DNA of 37,688 bases. Origin: Candidatus Bathyarchaeota archaeon. Lineage in GTDB: Archaea; Thermoproteota; Bathyarchaeia; Bathyarchaeales; Bathyarchaeaceae. Below, in pieces: positions 35,495 to 37,688 of this stretch. Within the stretch, counting starts at the first letter, position 1. Each line of letters starts with the position of its first letter. Below the pieces are notes generated by a model. That model worked only from the letters and a program-made list of their open reading frames with translations, was not told where the DNA came from and made no database searches. The stretch spans positions 1 to 37,688 of the forward strand of contig JAUWDY010000020.1 in the NCBI GenBank assembly GCA_030608565.1, read 5' to 3'. The position numbers and the translations under genes are program-made.

Positions 35495-36253
35495 ATGTTG
35501 TCATCAATATCTATACTCTTTGACCATATTGGAAAAATCGTTGAGGAATTACACAATGCAATCCGATGGAAGAGTCTCCAGAAGATGGAAGTTGAGTTTG
35601 AGAAACTCACGGCATTATTGGACTGTCTGAAATCACACTTCCCAAAGGAATTTGTAGAGACAGCTTTTGCATATGTTGACCAACACTTACACTTTGTGAA
35701 ACGCTATATCGAGGAAAGAAATATCAATATGGTTAAGCAGAATTTTGATTGCATAAGAGAAAGAGACTTACCAAAAGCCAAATTAAAAGTCTATGTTTTT
35801 CTCAAAAGTCAGAGAGATTTTGATTATGGCAAAGAAGAGAAAGTCTATCCGAAAGGGCATATATACGATTTCTACAAGGACATTCGAGACATAACAAAAG
35901 AAGCAAAGAATGAGGTTTTTGTGATTGATGCCTATGTGGATGAAGACTTGCTTAATTTATATTTAGAAAAGATTCCGATAGGAGTGAAAATCAAAATACT
36001 GACAAAACAACCTAAAGGCAATTTCATCACGGTAGCCCAGAAATTTAAAATTAAACCGAAAGTGGATTTCGAGGTTAGAAGAAGCAACGATTGTCATGAT
36101 AGACTTTTCTTCATTGATGATAAGTGCTGGGTTATGGGGCAATCAGTTAAGGATGCTGGAAAGAAACCAACCTATCTTGTCAAAATAGAGGTATACGACC
36201 TTTTCCGAAAAGTATTTGATGATTTGTGGAAAACAGCATCGAAATTGGTATGA
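35495..36253 (+). CDS. protein with C-terminal PLD-like domain (degenerate HD motif)
   Basis: 252 aa; EVFVIDAYVDEDLLNLYLEKIPIGVKIKILTKQ ... CHDRLFFIDDKCWVMGQSVKDAGKKPTYLVKI resembles PLD-like C-terminal modules, with HDR in place of HxK. Confidence 0.65.
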   Translation: MLSSISILFDHIGKIVEELHNAIRWKSLQKMEVEFEKLTALLDCLKSHFPKEFVETAFAYVDQHLHFVKRYIEERNINMVKQNFDCIRERDLPKAKLKVYVFLKSQRDFDYGKEEKVYPKGHIYDFYKDIRDITKEAKNEVFVIDAYVDEDLLNLYLEKIPIGVKIKILTKQPKGNFITVAQKFKIKPKVDFEVRRSNDCHDRLFFIDDKCWVMGQSVKDAGKKPTYLVKIEVYDLFRKVFDDLWKTASKLV

Positions 36254-36363
36254 GGAAAGACGAATAGTTAAGGTGACTTGCTTGCATGCATGAATCAACT
36301 TCGCAACTTCGCTTTTTTGACAATCCTCAACAACAGCATGCATGCGTGTCATGACTGCTTATG

Positions 36364-36471
36364 TCAATTGCAATGTGGACACACGTTGAGTGACACTGAA
36401 TACATCCTTCCACATTTAGAACATCTTTTTCTGCGAAATTCTTTCAAAACTCTTCTTTCATTTTCGGGCAT
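36364..36471 (-). CDS. 35-aa zinc-ribbon microprotein
   Basis: MPENERRVLKEFRRKRCSKCGRMYSVSLNVCPHCN*, read codon by codon on the reverse strand; below ORF-track cut-off. Confidence 0.55.
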   Translation of the reverse strand: MPENERRVLKEFRRKRCSKCGRMYSVSLNVCPHCN

Positions 36472-36486
36472 GAAACTCACCAATTT

Positions 36487-36687
36487 TTATTCTTTATTGC
36501 AGAAGGGGCACTTATTAAAATAGGCGGAATACCATTTTCCGCAATGATTACATTTCACTCTTCGGGCCAGTTCTTCGAACTCGCATTCTTCTTTCTTCTC
36601 TTTTTCGGGCAAGTTTTTCATTCTCCCTTTTATCCAGCAGTACTTTCTCATAATCTTTATAAAGCGTTTTTGTGTTCCAAATCCCAC
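36487..36687 (-). CDS. small zinc-ribbon protein, paralogous to the 36364..36471 ORF
   Basis: C-terminus VKCNHCGKWYSAYFNKCPFCNKE parallels RCSKCGRMYSVSLNVCPHCN. Internal ATG (MKNLPEKEKK) is the likely start; overlaps the 3' end of the upstream ORF in another frame. Confidence 0.5.
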   Translation of the reverse strand: MGFGTQKRFIKIMRKYCWIKGRMKNLPEKEKKEECEFEELARRVKCNHCGKWYSAYFNKCPFCNKE

Positions 36688-37606
36688 GTATGAGATAGAG
36701 AATTGTTATGAGGGGCATCAAAAAGGAAAAAATTGTCAAAAAAGTGATTTGAATCTTTTCATTTATGAAAATAGTGAAAGCCAGAAGCAGAATTGTGACT
36801 CCTAGATGATGAATTATATCTGCTGTGAAAAGATGCCAAAAGCGTTCGGCTGAATGTGCCATTTGTGATGCGAGAAAGAATAAAAACATTGAAATCAGTA
36901 AGAACACTATCAAAGTTATTGCGTCTGAAAAGTTATCGCGATAGAAACCAATTATGAGAGATAGGGCCGTAAGAGTAAATCCAGCCAAAGTCAGATTCCT
37001 ATCGCTAAAATATCTAATCTCTTCTTGTCTCAAATCATCCATTCTCATGACAGCCAAAAAAGATGCATTTAATCGCACTTCATTTCTTTTTTTGAACAGG
37101 TAGCTTGCGATACTTCCCACAAGCCCACTGAGTAAACCCGATATTATGGAGGAGTTACGGTCTCTAACCCATTTGGCTGGGGCATTAGGAATGGCTTCGA
37201 TTGTAGGATTGAATCCACTCTTGCTTACCTCTATTACTGTTACTTCTCCAACATACTCAACTTGAGTGTGACCACTGGAATTAGTCAAGTATTCAAAGAC
37301 CAAATCTCCATTCTTCTTCACCGCAACTTTAGCGTTCTCAACTGGCATACTATCAGAATCGTTTCTCACGGTCACCATAATACTTTCGCCGATAACCGCA
37401 GGAGTCTCTGGACTTATCGTAACATCAAAATTCGATTCGAGTTGAACAGCTGAGAGAGGGACGACACCGCGAAAAACCCACCAAAGTGGAATGCGTAGGA
37501 TTTGAGTTGAGATAAGAAATGCTGTAAAACCTACGATGATGAATGATGAGAACAGGATAGAAAGGATTTTGGTGTTCTTTCTCATAAACTTAGAGTAAAA
37601 AGTCAA
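36548..37606 (-). CDS. membrane protein with Ig-like/carboxypeptidase-regulatory-like ectodomain and C-terminal TM cluster
   Basis: 352 aa; N-terminal TM, ESNFDVTISPETPAVIGESIMVTVRNDSDSMPVENAKVAVKKNGDLVFEYLTNSSGHTQVEY, then multiple TMs. Confidence 0.6.
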   Translation of the reverse strand: MTFYSKFMRKNTKILSILFSSFIIVGFTAFLISTQILRIPLWWVFRGVVPLSAVQLESNFDVTISPETPAVIGESIMVTVRNDSDSMPVENAKVAVKKNGDLVFEYLTNSSGHTQVEYVGEVTVIEVSKSGFNPTIEAIPNAPAKWVRDRNSSIISGLLSGLVGSIASYLFKKRNEVRLNASFLAVMRMDDLRQEEIRYFSDRNLTLAGFTLTALSLIIGFYRDNFSDAITLIVFLLISMFLFFLASQMAHSAERFWHLFTADIIHHLGVTILLLAFTIFINEKIQITFLTIFSFLMPLITILYLIRGIWNTKTLYKDYEKVLLDKRENEKLARKREERRMRVRRTGPKSEM

Positions 37607-37688
37607 CCCTTAAAACATATTCGCATACATGCATTCAACTGGTCAATTTTCTAAGGAAGGTAAAATCTTTTGTTGGAAGCTCTAAACT

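Noticed and set aside
1-37688. CRISPR arrays, rRNA genes, IS elements
   Set aside because: No regularly spaced direct repeats, rRNA signature segments or transposase ORFs with terminal inverted repeats were seen; the integrase is a tyrosine recombinase and no att duplication of the tRNA-Gly 3' end was spotted elsewhere.

Overview
This looks like an archaeal chromosomal window, probably TACK/Bathyarchaeia-like; that placement is inferred only from gene content (Cdv/ESCRT division genes, Ftr, archaeal RfcL and Orc1/Cdc6, a split-anticodon-free tRNA with an intron). The left ~5.8 kb looks accessory: a truncated HsdR-N-like ORF at the edge, a KTSC + OLD-type ATPase/TOPRIM gene pair, small membrane proteins and a tyrosine recombinase. 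The rest holds a reductive-dehalogenase-like protein without a TAT leader, Ftr and UbiX, a membrane-anchored coiled-coil PLD protein, a four-gene Cdv cluster (two ESCRT-III proteins, CdvA, Vps4/CdvC), DUF1028, an Lrp regulator, an intron-containing tRNA-Gly(CCC), a UPF0282 metallo-hydrolase, a dipeptide-type ABC transporter locus, Orc1/Cdc6, moaC-moaB-moaA, an HtrA protease, RfcL and a second PLD-like protein. The most interesting signals are: (1) a solute-binding protein whose SBP_bac_5 fold appears circularly permuted; (2) five consecutive hairpin-forming inverted repeats at 35001-35216, a candidate structured RNA; (3) unusually long intergenic alternating purine-pyrimidine / (TGCA)n tracts, including a 30-nt perfect one at 20204-20233; (4) a D-arm tRNA intron with a relaxed bulge-helix-bulge; (5) a KTSC-OLD pair whose Walker A lies upstream of every canonical start codon; (6) MIM2-like proline motifs shared by three Cdv proteins including CdvA; (7) several strong palindromic operator candidates. 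All family calls come from reading motifs; no search was run.
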